From contig NC_080557.1 of the NCBI RefSeq assembly GCF_030253575.1, positions 13,678,001 through 13,742,000 of the forward strand: a DNA stretch of 64,000 nt, in the 5' to 3' direction. Below the pieces are notes generated by a model, which was not told the origin of the DNA, searched no databases, and saw only the letters and a list, made by a program, of their open reading frames with translations. This DNA comes from Rhododendron vialii (taxonomy: Eukaryota > Streptophyta > Magnoliopsida > Ericales > Ericaceae). The translations under genes were made by a program, and so were the position numbers. Positions 44,132 through 55,429 of the stretch are shown one piece after another. Positions within the stretch are counted from its first letter, which is position 1. The number at the start of each line of letters is the position of its first letter.

Positions 44132-44856
44132 TCACAGAGGGTCCAATCCCTTATTAGGGTTCCACTTAAAATATTAAAGGGCGGCTCTCTTCCTCTCTCG
44201 CAATCCTAGCCACCACAACTCCTCGATCTTCTCCCTTCCCCTCCCCCCATAGGTTCTATACCCGTGTGTGGCGGCGGGAGGAAGAGGCCGTGGTACTATC
44301 GACTCCCTTTCTTTATTTTTGTTATTTTCTCTTCTGTCTCTCCAGATCTACAACTTGTAGTCTGATCTGATCTGTGAAAGTTTTGTCTCTCTTTCTACGA
44401 GAGTAGTTTCGTCTTTGGACAAATTTTGTCTACAGATCAGGTTCTATCAATCGAGGGTTGTTTCACAACGATATCTGTGTTTCAGCATTTTATCCCTATA
44501 TGATATCTTTGGTGAGGCAACTCGTGGCAGCTTGGCAGATATGTAGTTCTTGAGAGTTCATTAGTGCGTTGCATCTTATCGTCTGAGTATTTGATGTCTT
44601 TTGTCCTTAACTTTGCACTTTTTCTCGTTCGAGACTCCTAATTAGATGTTAGGCAGTTTAAAAGTGTCGCTATTGCGTCAGGCCAAGTCTGGGTTAGGAT
44701 GAAAGACATCGATTGCCTTGTGATTTACTTGTTTTCTATTTGTTAGACGATTAGTTTGGCTTTGTCCAAGTTCTTTGTAATGATCTCCATTTTGTAAGTG
44801 CCGCTGGGCGTTTATTAATACAATATTCTCACTTTTGATAAAAAAAAAATTTAATA
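44132..44856 (+). mobile_element. Non-LTR retroposon with 14-bp target duplication
   Basis: 725 bp ending in an A-rich tail (TTTTGATAAAAAAAAAATTTAATA) and flanked by the perfect 14-bp duplication ATAACTCAACTCTC (44118-44131 and 44857-44870), the hallmark of LINE-type integration. The 3' part (GGGCGTTTATTAATACAATATTC before the tail) resembles plant LINE 3' ends. No protein domain was found, so it may be a 5'-truncated LINE or another RNA copied by LINE machinery. Confidence 0.8.
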
Positions 44857-44870
44857 ATAACTCAACTCTC

Positions 44871-45313
44871 CTCTAAAAATCATTCTCTTTCTTACTCCTT
44901 TCAAAAATTATTCAATACTCCTGGAGTACCACGTGGCATGTGTGTCCTACATGGTGCTCCCGGCCAATAATTTATCGCTATCCACGCTAAGTAGCTCAAT
45001 CCTTGTCCCTATAAAATTTTTCGCTACGTAATTGATTGGGAGCACCAACATGCCACATTATAGTCCGGGAATATTGAATAATGACTTCCCACCACAACTC
45101 AAATTTTCCAATAAAAATTCTTCTGTTTCCAAGGTTCTCTGTTTCTTCCAACACATTTTCTTCACTACCCTAATTGTCACCCTCTCCACCTATTCTATAT
45201 CCCAAACTCAAACTAATCCTTTTCTTCTTTAACGTTTAGCTCGCCTAGTAATAAACCTTTTTTCAAGTTCCAACCAATCCTTTTTTCTGTCCACTAGTAT
45301 TTCCAGTCACTAA
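44871..45313. other. Spacer with inverted GGAGCACC motifs
   Basis: ATGGTGCTCCC (~44951) and GGGAGCACCAACATG (~45038) form a short inverted pair around a ~75-bp spacer, possibly remains of a small transposon. Nothing else recognised. Confidence 0.3.
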
Positions 45314-45526
45314 ATGGATCAGTCTTTGTATGAGAAATCCTCTAGCAATTGTAGATCAAAATGTAATCTCACCAATGAACAACGCCAAGCAATTTTTATG
45401 CTCTTTTGGTACCGATTGAATGTGAAAAATCAAGAGGGGGTTTTTACTAGTAGTGAGGTTGCTACATTGTTCTCTGTCCATCCAAAAACAGTTAGTCGAA
45501 TTTGGCAACAAGAGAAGTATTGCTAA
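45314..45526 (+). pseudogene. Mariner-like transposase N-terminal relic
   Basis: A 70-codon frame contains NLTNEQRQAIFMLFWY, then SSEVATLFSVHPKTVSRIW, an HTH arrangement typical of the N-terminus of plant mariner-like transposases (binds the element ends). The frame then meets a stop at TGC TAA, and the catalytic DDD domain does not follow. No paired termini with TA duplication were identified, so the element limits are unknown. Confidence 0.5.
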
Positions 45527-45939
45527 TGGGTTCGTGGTTGACGTATCCTTGAAATTGCACATTGAATATCATAGTTACGCGGTTAGATCGTAGATTCCAA
45601 ACCCTGGATACTTTCTTCCATTATTCCCAAGCCTTTTAATTAAATTGCTTTTTAGTTTAGTTTAATTAGCTTTTCAAAATAATCCAATCAAATCAAACTC
45701 TTTTTTTTTTTGAATTAATCTGAAAGTTACTCGAATTTAGTGTGACTTAGTCATATTATTTAGTGTGACTTAGTCATATTGTCTCTGAAGATCGATACAT
45801 GGACTTAGCCACTATTCTTTGAGTAGTTGTTAATTCACATTGATATTTTTTTTCTTAAACTATTTTTTCTGAAGTGGCCGTTAAGGAGACAACATGTGTG
45901 TCGGGATAGCCTGGATTGGCTCAATACACAAGTTGTTCC

Positions 45940-46140
45940 AAATGAACAAAATGCATCCGAATTCCTTTTCTATCAACTAGACAAAATATTTGTAGAGCCC
46001 CGCTACAAAATATTTGAGCTCGCATAAAATTTATTGTTTGTCCGGTATATTTGTGGAGCTCCGCTACAAAATATTTGAGCTCGCATAAAATAGTCTATTG
46101 TTTGTCTGGCGTATAGAACATCGAAAGGTAACGATGCTAG
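45940..46140. repeat. Short tandem duplication, related to 43400-43545
   Basis: A ~65-bp unit with GCTACAAAATATTTGAGCTC and CGCATAAAAT is present twice in a row (~45985-46050 and ~46052-46118), and the same sequence occurs once at 43470. It lies just upstream of the KH pseudogene promoter region. Confidence 0.7.
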
Positions 46141-47319
46141 TTGAAAATAAGAAACAGAGAATCCATGCAACAATCAATACTTACACAACGCCAAACCCCA
46201 ACAAAACTAAAGTTGTACTGCAGCTCTCTCTCTCTCTCTAAAAAACCAAACAAAACAACCATGGCGGAAGAGGTGCAGTACTCCTACGGCAACAACAAGA
46301 CTAAGCAGACGCGGTGGGGCTCTGGCTTTTCAGCTCCGCCTGATTCCCACAACAGCGTCCTGCCGCTCGGGGCTCAAGAGATTGCTGCCCGTATCGTCAA
46401 CACCGCCGAAGCCAAGCGCCCTAGGGTTGATAATAACGGGGTGAAGGTTGGGGTGGGTGTTTCGATACCAATGATTTCAACAACGGTTTGTTCTCTTTTC
46501 TGTAATTATAGTGTTTTCAAATCGGATATGTACCGTGTAAATGTTATGTACAATTAAAGGAGTTATGCCAAATAACACCTGATAACTCTGTTTCGAATAT
46601 GAAAAATGAAGTTTTTAGGATGAAAATTTCTATACGAAAAGGATAAGGAGTGGGACACGTATAGTTTCTCGCAGAGGTATAGCTAGAATCTGTACAAGTT
46701 GGGGCACCTTTTAAACATATTTCAACTAAAAAACATAGTACAACTTAGCAGCAATGATATAATAGTAATTGAAAAAAGGTTCGTGCTAAGAATTAAAAAA
46801 CCTAACATAGTTATTAAGAAAGTAACTAGAATATAGACACAGACAAATTGTTTGAATTGTCTCAATGGATCAAGTTTAAGAGCAATTCACTCATAATATT
46901 TAGCAATCTTTGTAATACATAAAGCGCATAGCTCATGGTTTCAGCGCTTTTGAATTTTGGACAATATGCATTAGAGAGTTTCAAATAGTAAGTGGCCACT
47001 AGTTTTTTGCATTAGACAACATTGTTCATTATGTGAAATAAAAAGTTGAGAATGCAATGATATTTGAAATGTCTTAAAGTGATTAACACTAAGTTTATTA
47101 AATACAACTAATAAGACAAAATTTAAATAACAAATCAGTGGGGTCGTACTCCTGCTCGTCCTATACTCCCTCCATCACTAATTTTCGAAGGAGACTTTAC
47201 GAATCATAGGATGTGTATCCCGTACCATAGGTTTGTAACAACTGTGTCTATAATTGAATGGTGCTTTAACTTTTTTGTCACGTTGTTTCCGATTTAGATT
47301 GATGGAATAATCTTTTTAA

Positions 47320-47522
47320 CGGAACTTCCGTGAACAAGGGTTTACTATTTACAGAGGCGAATCGCGTGTGTCCATTCCGGCTTTAAATAAAACTTTTCCG
47401 GAAAAGAGAACTCTTCCCCGGAAAAGTTTCATTTAAATCCGGACCGTCCAAAGTCGAAACAGACAGCCCAAATCGCGCGCCTCCGTTAATGTCTTATTCA
47501 CGGCTGCTCCGTGAATAAGACA
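47320..47522. repeat. Foldback element in KH-gene intron
   Basis: An imperfect inverted repeat of about 90 bp per arm is centred near 47413: left ACTTTTCCGG, TTCCGGCTTTAAAT and AGGCGAATCGCG; right CCGGAAAAGT, ATTTAAATCCGGA and CGCGCGCCTCCG. The outer arms contain CTTCCGTGAACAAG and CTTATTCACGG. No coding content; a clear target duplication was not found. Confidence 0.55.
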
Positions 47523-48813
47523 ATATCTAGATTGACTGTATTCTGCTTATACTTGGTATCTGTTTGTATGTTTGGAGATGTGGATATGTGTGTATCCATT
47601 TAGAGCGCCTCAAACCCAACTCTCAGAAAGTGGAGTCTTAAATTACATTTAACTTTGAAATGTGATTATAGGGAAATTTACCAATCGTCAGAATTTTAAC
47701 CCATACTGTATTTATATCTCAATTTTCCAGAGATTCAATGATTCTCCCACTTTCCCCTAAAAATTTACGAAAAAATTTCTCCCCAAAAACTAGAATTTGG
47801 TTTTTTTAGCACATAATATTTTGTAATGTTATTATTTGAATGGTTTGTCTATATCTTTTTGATGTTGGCCTTATTTAAAAAGAGAGTTAGATTATAATTG
47901 AAAGTTTAGACATTTTGGCCAAGGAAAAAGGGTGGAGAAGTTATTCCATTTTTGTCAAAATGGAGTCTCCATAGTAGAGAATGGAGTTTCTCCAACCATG
48001 CTTTCTGTTGAGAGTTCCAAACACAGACTTCGATTTGAGCGTCCCATTTTGGAGACCCAATGGAAAAACCTCTGTATTTCCAATGTAATTCCCTCGTTAA
48101 TACCTGTTTCTTATGGCTTCCAGTTCCAGGAAACAAGCAAAAAGATTTACATAGCATGTGGCAGCATAGGCGAGATTATCAGGAAAAGTGCCGAGACTAT
48201 CAAGTATCTTCAGCTTCAGTCTTGAGCTAAGATTCAAGTAACACGGGATTTGGAATGGGCCTCTTATTCTCCAACTAGGCCGATTGAGCTTACGGGTACA
48301 TCAGATCAAATAGCCAAAGCTGAGCAATTGATACGGGATGTTCTTGCTAAGGTAATGCATGTGGTGCTGTTTTAATGCAAACCTGGGAATCTCTTACTTC
48401 CTGGTTTACTTGGGTACGTTTTGTATTGGAACCAAGTTAATGTAACTGTTCTTCACTGACTCAGCTGTTTTAATTTTTGAGACAGGCTAAATCAGGAGGT
48501 TCTGGAATAGTTTCTCGTTGGGTAACTCCAGGGCAGCCTGGTTCTGATAGATTTCTAATGCGCATGCAAATCCCAAGTAACAAGGTAATTGGAATTCATG
48601 TGGTTGACTCGTTAACCTTGGTGGCACAAATTTCCAGCGTGGCAAACAATTGATACCTAGTATTTGTTTTCAGATTGGTCTGTTGATTGGAAAGTTTGGT
48701 GAGACCATAAAAAGTATCCACGTCAAGACAAGAACTTGTATCCAGGTCTCATGAATGCTACATATCGTTCTCTGCTTAGTTCTTTTTCTTTTATTTAGAT
48801 TCTTAGTCGCATG

Positions 48814-49314
48814 CTGTGAAGCATCGACACCTCTCAAGGTCGACGTGTAGCAGTGCTTGGACACGCAGGAGATACACGTCCGACATGCTACGTGGCGTGT
48901 TCCATAATTTAATTTAATTTTTTGAAGGGGACACAGCTAGGGACGCGGATGGGGACACAGCGGGGGTTAAATTATAATTTTTAAAAATTTTTGGAAGTCA
49001 AACTATTTTTTAAAAATTTTGGGGTCAAATTGTACCAAACCGAGTCTTACGTCCCAATCACTTGGAGTCGGCTGTATGAATCTGTTTCCTCCATTGAGCT
49101 CTGTCAAGGGTCACTTGTTCACACAGACCCATTATACTCATATCTTTGCGCACTATAGCATCTAATGTCAATTTAGGTCTACCCCTCCCCATAACATTGC
49201 TACCTAGAGCTATCCTATCCGCTCTCTTAATTTATATATATATATATATATATATATAACTATACACGTGTCGTGTCCCCCTTGTTTTAGAATTTCCGTG
49301 TCTGTGTATAATAG
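48814..49314. mobile_element. hAT-like insertion in first KH repeat
   Basis: 501 bp absent from the paralogous unit at ~50137. Flanked by GTCGCATG (48806-48813) and GTTGCATG (49315-49322), an 8-bp duplication with one difference; the other copy reads GTCGCTTG. The ends CTGTGAAGCATCGACAC and (inverted) CTATTATACACAGACAC share CT.T...GACAC. Contains a (TA)n run at ~49233-49258 and a LINE fragment. Confidence 0.72.
49030..49225 (-). mobile_element. RTE-type LINE 3' fragment
   Basis: Read on the minus strand this resembles the conserved 3' end of plant RTE-like LINEs; on the plus strand the landmarks are TCCCAATCACTTGGAGTCGG, TCCATTGAGCTCTGTCAAGG and TTTAGGTCTACCCCTCC. It carries no protein domain and lies within the hAT-like insertion. 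Confidence 0.55.
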
Positions 49315-50400
49315 GTTGCATGATTTCTTTGCCTAACTTCCCTCATATTTGATTTAGCATTGGCAGTCCTCTCTCTTTCTTTTATGTTTTTCCTCTTCAC
49401 GGAAAAAGTTGTGCTTGGGGTCGTAGTGTTATGGTTCCTAACTGCTGTATGTGAAATTCAACCAGGTCATTCCTGCTCCGTACCCGGAAGACACATCAAA
49501 AGAGAGGACATTAATAATAGATGGGACATGTGAACAGATAGAGGCTGCAAAAGAGTTGGTCAGTGAAATAACACGAGATTCGGAATGGGCCCCTTATTCT
49601 CCAACTAGGCTGGTTGAGCTTACGGGTACATCCGATCAAGTTGCGAAGGCTGAGCAATTGATAAAGGATGTTCTTGCTGAGGTACTGCATGTGGTGCTGT
49701 TTTAATGCAAACCTGGGAATCTCCTACTTCCTGGTTTACTTGGGTACTTTTCATATTGGAACCAAGTTAATGTAACTTTTCTTCACTGACTATACTGTTT
49801 AATTTTTGAGATAGGCTGAATCAAGGGGTTCTAGATTAGTTTCCTGCAGGGTAACTCCGGGGCAGCCCGGTTCTGATAGATTTCTGATGCAAATCCCAAG
49901 TAACAAGGTATGTAATTGGAATTCATGTGGTTGACTCGTTAACCTTGGTGGCACAAATTCCCAGCGTGGAAAACAATTGATACCTAGTTTCTGTTTTCAG
50001 ATTGGTCTGTTGATTGGAAAGTTTGGTGAGACCATAAAAAGTATCCAAGTCAGGACAGGAGCTCGTATTCAGGTCTCGCGAATGCTACATATCGTTCTTT
50101 CTGCTTAGTTCTTTTTCTTTTATTTAGATTCTTGGTCGCTTGGTTTCCTTGCCTAACTTCCCTAGTGTTTGATTTAGCATTGGCAGTCCTCTCTCTTTCT
50201 TTTATGTTTTTCCTCTTCACGAAAAAGGCTGTGCTTGGGTTCCAAATTTGACTTCGTAGTGTGATGGTTCCTGACTGCTGTTTGTGAAATTCAACCAGAT
50301 CATTCCTGGTCCGTACCCTGGTGACACATCAGAAGAGAGGACATTAAGAATAGAGGGGACAAGTGAACAGATTGAGGCAGCAAAAGAGTTGGTCAGTGAG

Positions 50401-51060
50401 GTATGCTGGATCGGCCCGGAGGGAGTCGGAGATGGGACTACAGAACGGGCTATTGGATCTCATGCTTCGAGTGTGGAGCCTTCTCACACGCGGGAGGGAA
50501 CGGATGGTCGCTGTTTGCTGCCTTTGATCTTGGAGGTCCCTTGCAATTGGAGAGCGGGCGATTATATGGTGACACGTTTTCCGGATGGGTCCGCCAGTGT
50601 GAGATTGGGAGCACAGGAGGAGATAAGGTTATGTCCTCGTGCTTTGTTTGCCCAGGTTCGAGAAGAGCATAAAGCTATATTGTCCAACATCTTTCGACTG
50701 TGGCCAAGTACTTTCGTTCGCCTCGGTGGTGCGAGCTCAATCTCTAGGAAACTTGCCTTGGATTCCCTGGTATCGTTTGCGGAGGTGCTGGAGAATATGA
50801 ATTTGCCTGGACTACACCTGAGGATTTTGACTCTGCTCGCGATGGTTTGGAAGGCGTTGACGCATTTTCAATTAGAAGTTGATTGGCTTCGTAAGAGCTT
50901 GGAGCAGATGGCTTCCCTAAGTGAGCTCCCGGTGGTATGGGACCGGTTGGAGAAAGTGAGCTTAAGGAATTAGAAGAGATGGAAGAGGTCGTGAGGCGAG
51001 TGAAAGACAAGAAGGAAAGGCTTGCGCAACGAGTGTCCGAGCTTGAGAGTGCTAGCTAGG
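50401..51060 (+). pseudogene. Captured coding fragment with coiled coil, unidentified
   Basis: Right after the last KH exon the frame continues into unrelated, GC-rich coding-like sequence: LCPRALFAQVREEHKAI, FVRLGGASSISRKLALDSL, LVSFAEVLENMNLPGLHLR and FQLEVDWLRKSLEQM. A frameshift near 50935 leads to a heptad-rich end ELKELEEMEEVVRRVK, RVSELESAS and a stop at 51060. I do not recognise the family with certainty; such segments occur in plant transposon-associated proteins. Its start coincides with the GTATGC donor position of the KH exon, so it looks like foreign sequence that replaced the rest of the gene. Confidence 0.5.
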
Positions 51061-51485
51061 CCGTGTTTGACATGTCAAGCAACGCGGGGCAAGGTTTGAG
51101 GGGGTGAGGGATTCGGCTCCATTCTTCCTCTTCTACTCTCTTTCTTCTTTTTTGTGTGTCTAGTACTTCTTTGATTGTTTTGGCAATTTTAGCTTTTCCG
51201 TAACTTTTTTTAGTTTTTTCTTAATATTTTATAGGATTAATCATTCGTCTTGATTAAAGGAATCAGAAAAGTAAAAAATGTAGACCGATGTTGAAAAAGA
51301 CCAAAAAAAAATTAAGGAGACTGGAGCCACGTCATATATGGGCGGTTAGCATTTTTTTGTTTTGTTCTGTTTTTGTACATCTCGACGGAATCGCTATAGC
51401 GTTGTAGTTTGCTGAAGTCTTGGACTGATCGAATGGGGAAGTTGAGGGTTGGTTTTGCCATTGATGAAGGAGAATGTTGTGTTGG

Positions 51486-52533
51486 TGTTTACACCCGTTT
51501 TTGGCACCCAGTCCTGGGCAAGCGTTGGAAGGCCATTTAATTATCTTTTAATTAAATTGGGCCAAAAAATAGAGATGAATTGGGTTAAAATTAATGGGCC
51601 AAACCCATGTTGATTGGGCCCAATTAATTTTAGTTTGGTTCGGGCTCGAGTTTGGAGGTTTTGGGCCAATTTGTAAAAGAATTCGGTTGGCCCAAATGTT
51701 CATATGGGCTAAGTATGTTAGTAGGCCATTTAATTTAATTAAATGGCCCATTACCCAAGTGGCCCACGAAAAGTGGAAAGGAAAGAGGAAGTTGATTGCC
51801 TGATGAAAGCCATTTTGACCGAGTCAAATGGCTGGAAGTTTGCTACCCACGGGAAAAGGGATGACATGGCCCATTACTTGCCAAACTGCCCATGAAAATA
51901 GGAAGTGGGGGAGAAAGGCATGGCCCATTATTCTCTTAACCACCCATGATCAAGATTTCACACATGGGTAAATTGATATTCACTTTTATCAACTCCTCTC
52001 AACCGCCCATGATCCAATGATGAGAAGATACATGGGACACTTGTCATTACGAGGAGAAAGGGCGGGAAATCCATTACCATGCAAACTCACAAGAAGCCGT
52101 GGCCTATAAATAGAGGAACTCAAGAAGAAAAAAGGGTTCCCACACCAATCAAGCTCAACGCTTAAAACCAAAGCCTTTTCAGCGAAGCAACTATCTCTAT
52201 TTTCTCACCCTCACTCTATCTCTCTTGTACCCCAACTTTATTATTACGAAACATAATAAAGTTATTCATATCTCTCTTCATCCCCTACTTTATTATTACG
52301 ACATAGTAAAGTAATTCTACGCTGTTACTTTCTTTCCTATACGGTTAGGAAATTATTAAGTCCTCGTACGAAGAGGCAAAACCACGGACCTTCACTGCAA
52401 TACAGCCCTTAGGTTGCAGCACTATCGCCCTCTCAGATCTAGAAGTCAGAAAAGGGACGCTCAGCCCTTTACGTTAGACGCGACAAGTCTTGGCACGCCC
52501 GCTCAGTCCTTTGAGCCACCTCGCGCGCGAACA
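51486..52533. mobile_element. Solo LTR (probably Ty3/gypsy)
   Basis: 1048 bp from TGTTTACACCCG to CGCGCGAACA with a perfect 5-bp target duplication GTTGG (51481-51485 and 52534-52538). A TATA-like GCCTATAAATAGAGG lies near 52103, and tandem copies of TTTATTATTACGA occur at ~52238 and ~52292. No internal retrotransposon sequence flanks it. Confidence 0.88.
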
Positions 52534-52644
52534 GTTGGTTAGACACCTATATATAAAAAGGGAAACGGTGCAAAGAACTCTCTCTCTCTCTCAAAATTAC
52601 GTTAAAGATAATTTGTTAAAGATATTGATTCAGATTTGATAATG

Positions 52645-53035
52645 AATAATTTTTCACTAAAGATAGGTACACTACATAGTTACACTACATCTTATGTGGA
52701 GCCTATTTAGGGACTCAAAAACATTCAACAAAATACTGATAAATTTTAAAATATTGCTTTTATAGGGTATTGTAAAAAATCAGTTTTAACGGATATCGGT
52801 AAATATCATTTCTAGATTTGTAGTGAACAAACTGCGCAAATGAACAATTTCATCCCTACGAATCAAGAAGTAATACTTACCGATATTCATTGGAGCTGAT
52901 TTTTTACAGGACCCCATAAAACAATATTATAGAATTTACGGATATTTTTCTGAATTTTTTGAGACCCAAAATGGACTCCACATAAAATGTAGTGTAACGT
53001 GTAGTGTAACTATGTAGTGTATGTAGCATCACTCA
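52645..53035. repeat. Foldback (long inverted repeat) element
   Basis: Two ~170-bp arms are inverted copies of each other: left ACACTACATAGTTACACTAC, CTTATGTGGAGCC and ACGGATATCGGTAA; the right arm carries the complements around 52875-53035. The spacer is short (~50 bp). No coding content. Related in style to 59474-59811. Confidence 0.7.
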
Positions 53036-53159
53036 TAATTTTTACTCTCTGAAACATCGTAGGGTACAACTGTACGGTTTTTATACTTTTCTTTTGTTTA
53101 TTTTTAAATATTTATGTATTTATGTACAAGGTTGCCTCCTTTTGGTTCATCTACATACA

Positions 53160-53188
53160 TATATATGTATATATACACACACACACAC

Positions 53189-53275
<87 letters not shown>
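53160..53275. repeat. (CA)n/(TA)n microsatellite
   Basis: Compound dinucleotide repeat: TATATATACACACACA blocks, about 19 CA units from ~53200, then about 18 TA units to ~53272. The open frames across it (His-Thr and Ile-Tyr repeats) are artefacts. Confidence 0.95.
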
Positions 53276-53276
<1 letters not shown>

Positions 53277-53464
53277 TAAAATTTGGATTACTTCATGGCA
53301 AAATTAATTCTTGGTTCCACCTTTGCTGATTATTGTCGAATAAGATCATACTAGACGATTGAATCAAAGGTCCACAAATTGATCGAAAAGGTATATAACT
53401 ACACAAAATTGTACCGATTTCTTTTGAATTGACAAATAAATATCTGATGCATATTTTTTAAAAT

Positions 53465-54750
53465 GTGGTTAGCACCACCACTGGACTCCCAATGCCTTGA
53501 CTGGCTCGATTGGCTAGTCAAAATCAAATAGCGTTAATGAAGATCGTGCTCTTAAACATAGCAGGAGTTTGTAAATTGTATTGTCCAAATACTGTTATTT
53601 GTGTATGGAATTAACTAACATGAATAAGAGAAGGCGAAGTTGTAGAAAAAAAAATGCTAAAGACACAGACGGAGGGTCGCAATTCAGTCGCATAAGTGTT
53701 TGAAAATGTTCGATGCGTGTGAGTCTCATGTAGTGATTGCAACGGGCAGGCCCGGTGGATATTTTTTGAGTTTTGTACCGTAATAATTATGAAACACCAA
53801 ACAATTACAAATGCCATGAACCATGAACACAATTGGTAAAAACGTAAGTAAAACATTTAGGATGACGGTAAGATCCATGGAAGGGCACATCAAGTCCTTG
53901 TCCTAAAGCCGTATTCGCCTCCTTTCATGTAGATTCTGATGGTCGAATATCACTCGAATTCAACGCAAGTCCAATGAAATCCCTAGTAGATTAGTAGATA
54001 GTTGTGTAGTACTAAGGGCAATACTTTTTGATGTGAAATAGTCCATATCCTTCTTAAAAAATAAATACTTATTTTTAATTTTCAAGTTTAAAAATAATGT
54101 ACTTATGAAAATAATTTTTCAATATTTTTTTTTGCATTGTTTAAAAAATCTCATTGAGATCTCTCAAACAAGACCTATATTGCATATTTTTAAATTTCAG
54201 TAAATCTATTATTTTTAAACTTAAAAATTAAAAAATATATTTATTTTAAAATAAGTACTTTTTTTTTATATCCGCTTGTATATTCATTTTTTCTGTGGAA
54301 AAGACCACCTGAAAGACTTACAAGGGTCAACTGGAGATAAAGACAAAACGAAAGCACTACTTCCAATATCAGTACAAAGGGCCCCCCACAAAATGGAGAG
54401 AGAAAAAGGAAAAAGAAAGAGGCAGAAGAGTGTTTCAATCTGAGCCGTTCAATATACTTTTGAACGGTTCGAATGTGTTGCTTAGGCATCACATCGGCCG
54501 GTTAACGTGTTACCTACCCGAAATCTAAAAATTTCTCCACAAGATGAACTTCTATGGACATAGTTCCGTTAAAGTTTAAACCTACAAGCTTGGGTCACTA
54601 ACCACACTACGGTACCGACCAGAAACAAACAAATCGGAGCTACCACATCCACCAAAGGAATTTACTCCTACTTCACTACGCAGCCAAGCACTAATTCATG
54701 GTCCAGGGAAATTGTCTCTGAGGGATTTCTAACTTTTTTTTTAATAATGG
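53465..54750. repeat. Segmental repeat, copy 2
   Basis: Direct repeat of 57219-58510, about 3.75 kb upstream of it. Alignable landmarks: GTTAGCACCACCACT at the left edge, AAGATCGTGCTCTTAA, GTGAGTCTCATGTAGTGATTG, GACTTACAAGGGTCA and GGAGCTACCACATCCACC. The left edge is sharp: upstream sequence differs. This copy keeps only the last few codons of the peptide reading frame that ends at 57250. Confidence 0.92.
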
Positions 54751-55429
54751 GATGTGTGGGCTACCTTGTTCGCACCTCGAATAATTTTAAGGACCTGAAC
54801 CTTACACTAGTTAAAAGTTTTTGATTTAAATCAAGTGTGGATTATGTTCTTCTGTGCACACCTAAACAGCAGAAGAAAATAGACCAAGAACTGAAAGATT
54901 TGAAATTCACTGAGGGTTCATTTGAATAGAGTGAAATTGCTAAAAAATGCAAGAAAGAGAAAATACTGACACTATTTTGGTGTTTGATTACCATGAAAAT
55001 ACAAGAAAGTGTAAGAAAGTGAATTTTCTTGTACAACTCATTAAAGCATGAATACATAGCTTATTTGAAGGTGGACCAACGCGTTTTAACCCAATAATCG
55101 ATGTCATCAAAATTCTACGTGTTACCTATCCTATACATAACTTAAGAATAAAATATGAGTATCCCAATGCTCTACAGAAAGATTAATAGATAGTGCACGT
55201 TACATATCGCGTTTTGACAGCCTTGCTCTGTGTAACTATGTGATGCAGGTATGTCTTATGAATTTACTAAAGTAGTATATAATTTGGTCTCGAGGTGCAC
55301 CAGCTAGAGAAGTTAGGCAAGAATGTGGACCAACAAATATAATTCGTCACCCGTTTGAATTTGCTTGTCTATATATATTTAGATTAGATGAGTCAGGGCA
55401 AGAGAAAGATAACAAGTTTTTTCACTCAG
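54751..55429. other. Region upstream of candidate peptide gene
   Basis: No exon recognised. Includes a repeat shared with 43919 (ATAATCGATGTCATCAAA at ~55088). A TATA-like CTATATATATTTAG at ~55370 lies 60 bp before the ATG at 55430 and could serve the peptide gene. Confidence 0.4.

Larger units (their letters stand above)
46261..50400 (+). pseudogene. FUBP-like KH-domain RNA-binding protein pseudogene with duplicated KH exons
   Basis: Exon 1 (46261-46446) encodes MAEEVQYSYGN and AQEIAARIVNTAEAKRPR, the start of plant far-upstream-element-binding-like KH proteins, preceded by a CT-rich leader. The KH1 exon (~48093 on) reads PVSYGFQ, KIYIACGSIGEIIRKSAE and ETIKYLQLQS. The GxxG loop normally IIGKGGE has become IIRKSAE, and a TGA at 48223-48225 replaces the following Gly. 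KH exons then repeat: PGQPGSDRFLM, then IPSNK, IGLLIGKFGETIKSI at 48486-48745 and again at 49815-50070; the second-half exon (ERTLIIDG, EQIEAAKELVSE) occurs at 49466 and 50301. The later copies keep GKFG. Family members bind single-stranded RNA or DNA in the nucleus. The 3' end runs into unrelated sequence at 50401. Confidence 0.87.
48236..50400 (+). repeat. Tandem duplication of KH exon-intron unit
   Basis: The block 48236-49567 is repeated at 49568-50400, exons and introns together. Intron landmarks GGTGCTGTTTTAATGCAAAC and GGTTTACTTGGGTAC occur at 48363/49693 and 48402/49732; TTAGCATTGGCAGTCCTC occurs at 49355/50175. The first block is longer because of a later 501-bp insertion (48814-49314). 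At the junction (~49567) AAAGAGTTGGTCAGTGA is joined in frame to ATAACACGAGATTC, fusing the end of one KH unit to the middle of the KH1 exon. Confidence 0.88.

Noticed and set aside
50403..50672. 89-codon Cys/Gly-rich frame (MLDRPGGSRRWDYRTG...)
   Set aside because: Overlaps the longer KH-fused frame in another phase and has no recognisable domain; probably a shadow.
53094..53329. Open frames of His-Thr and Ile-Tyr repeats
   Set aside because: They are translations of the CA/TA microsatellite in different frames.
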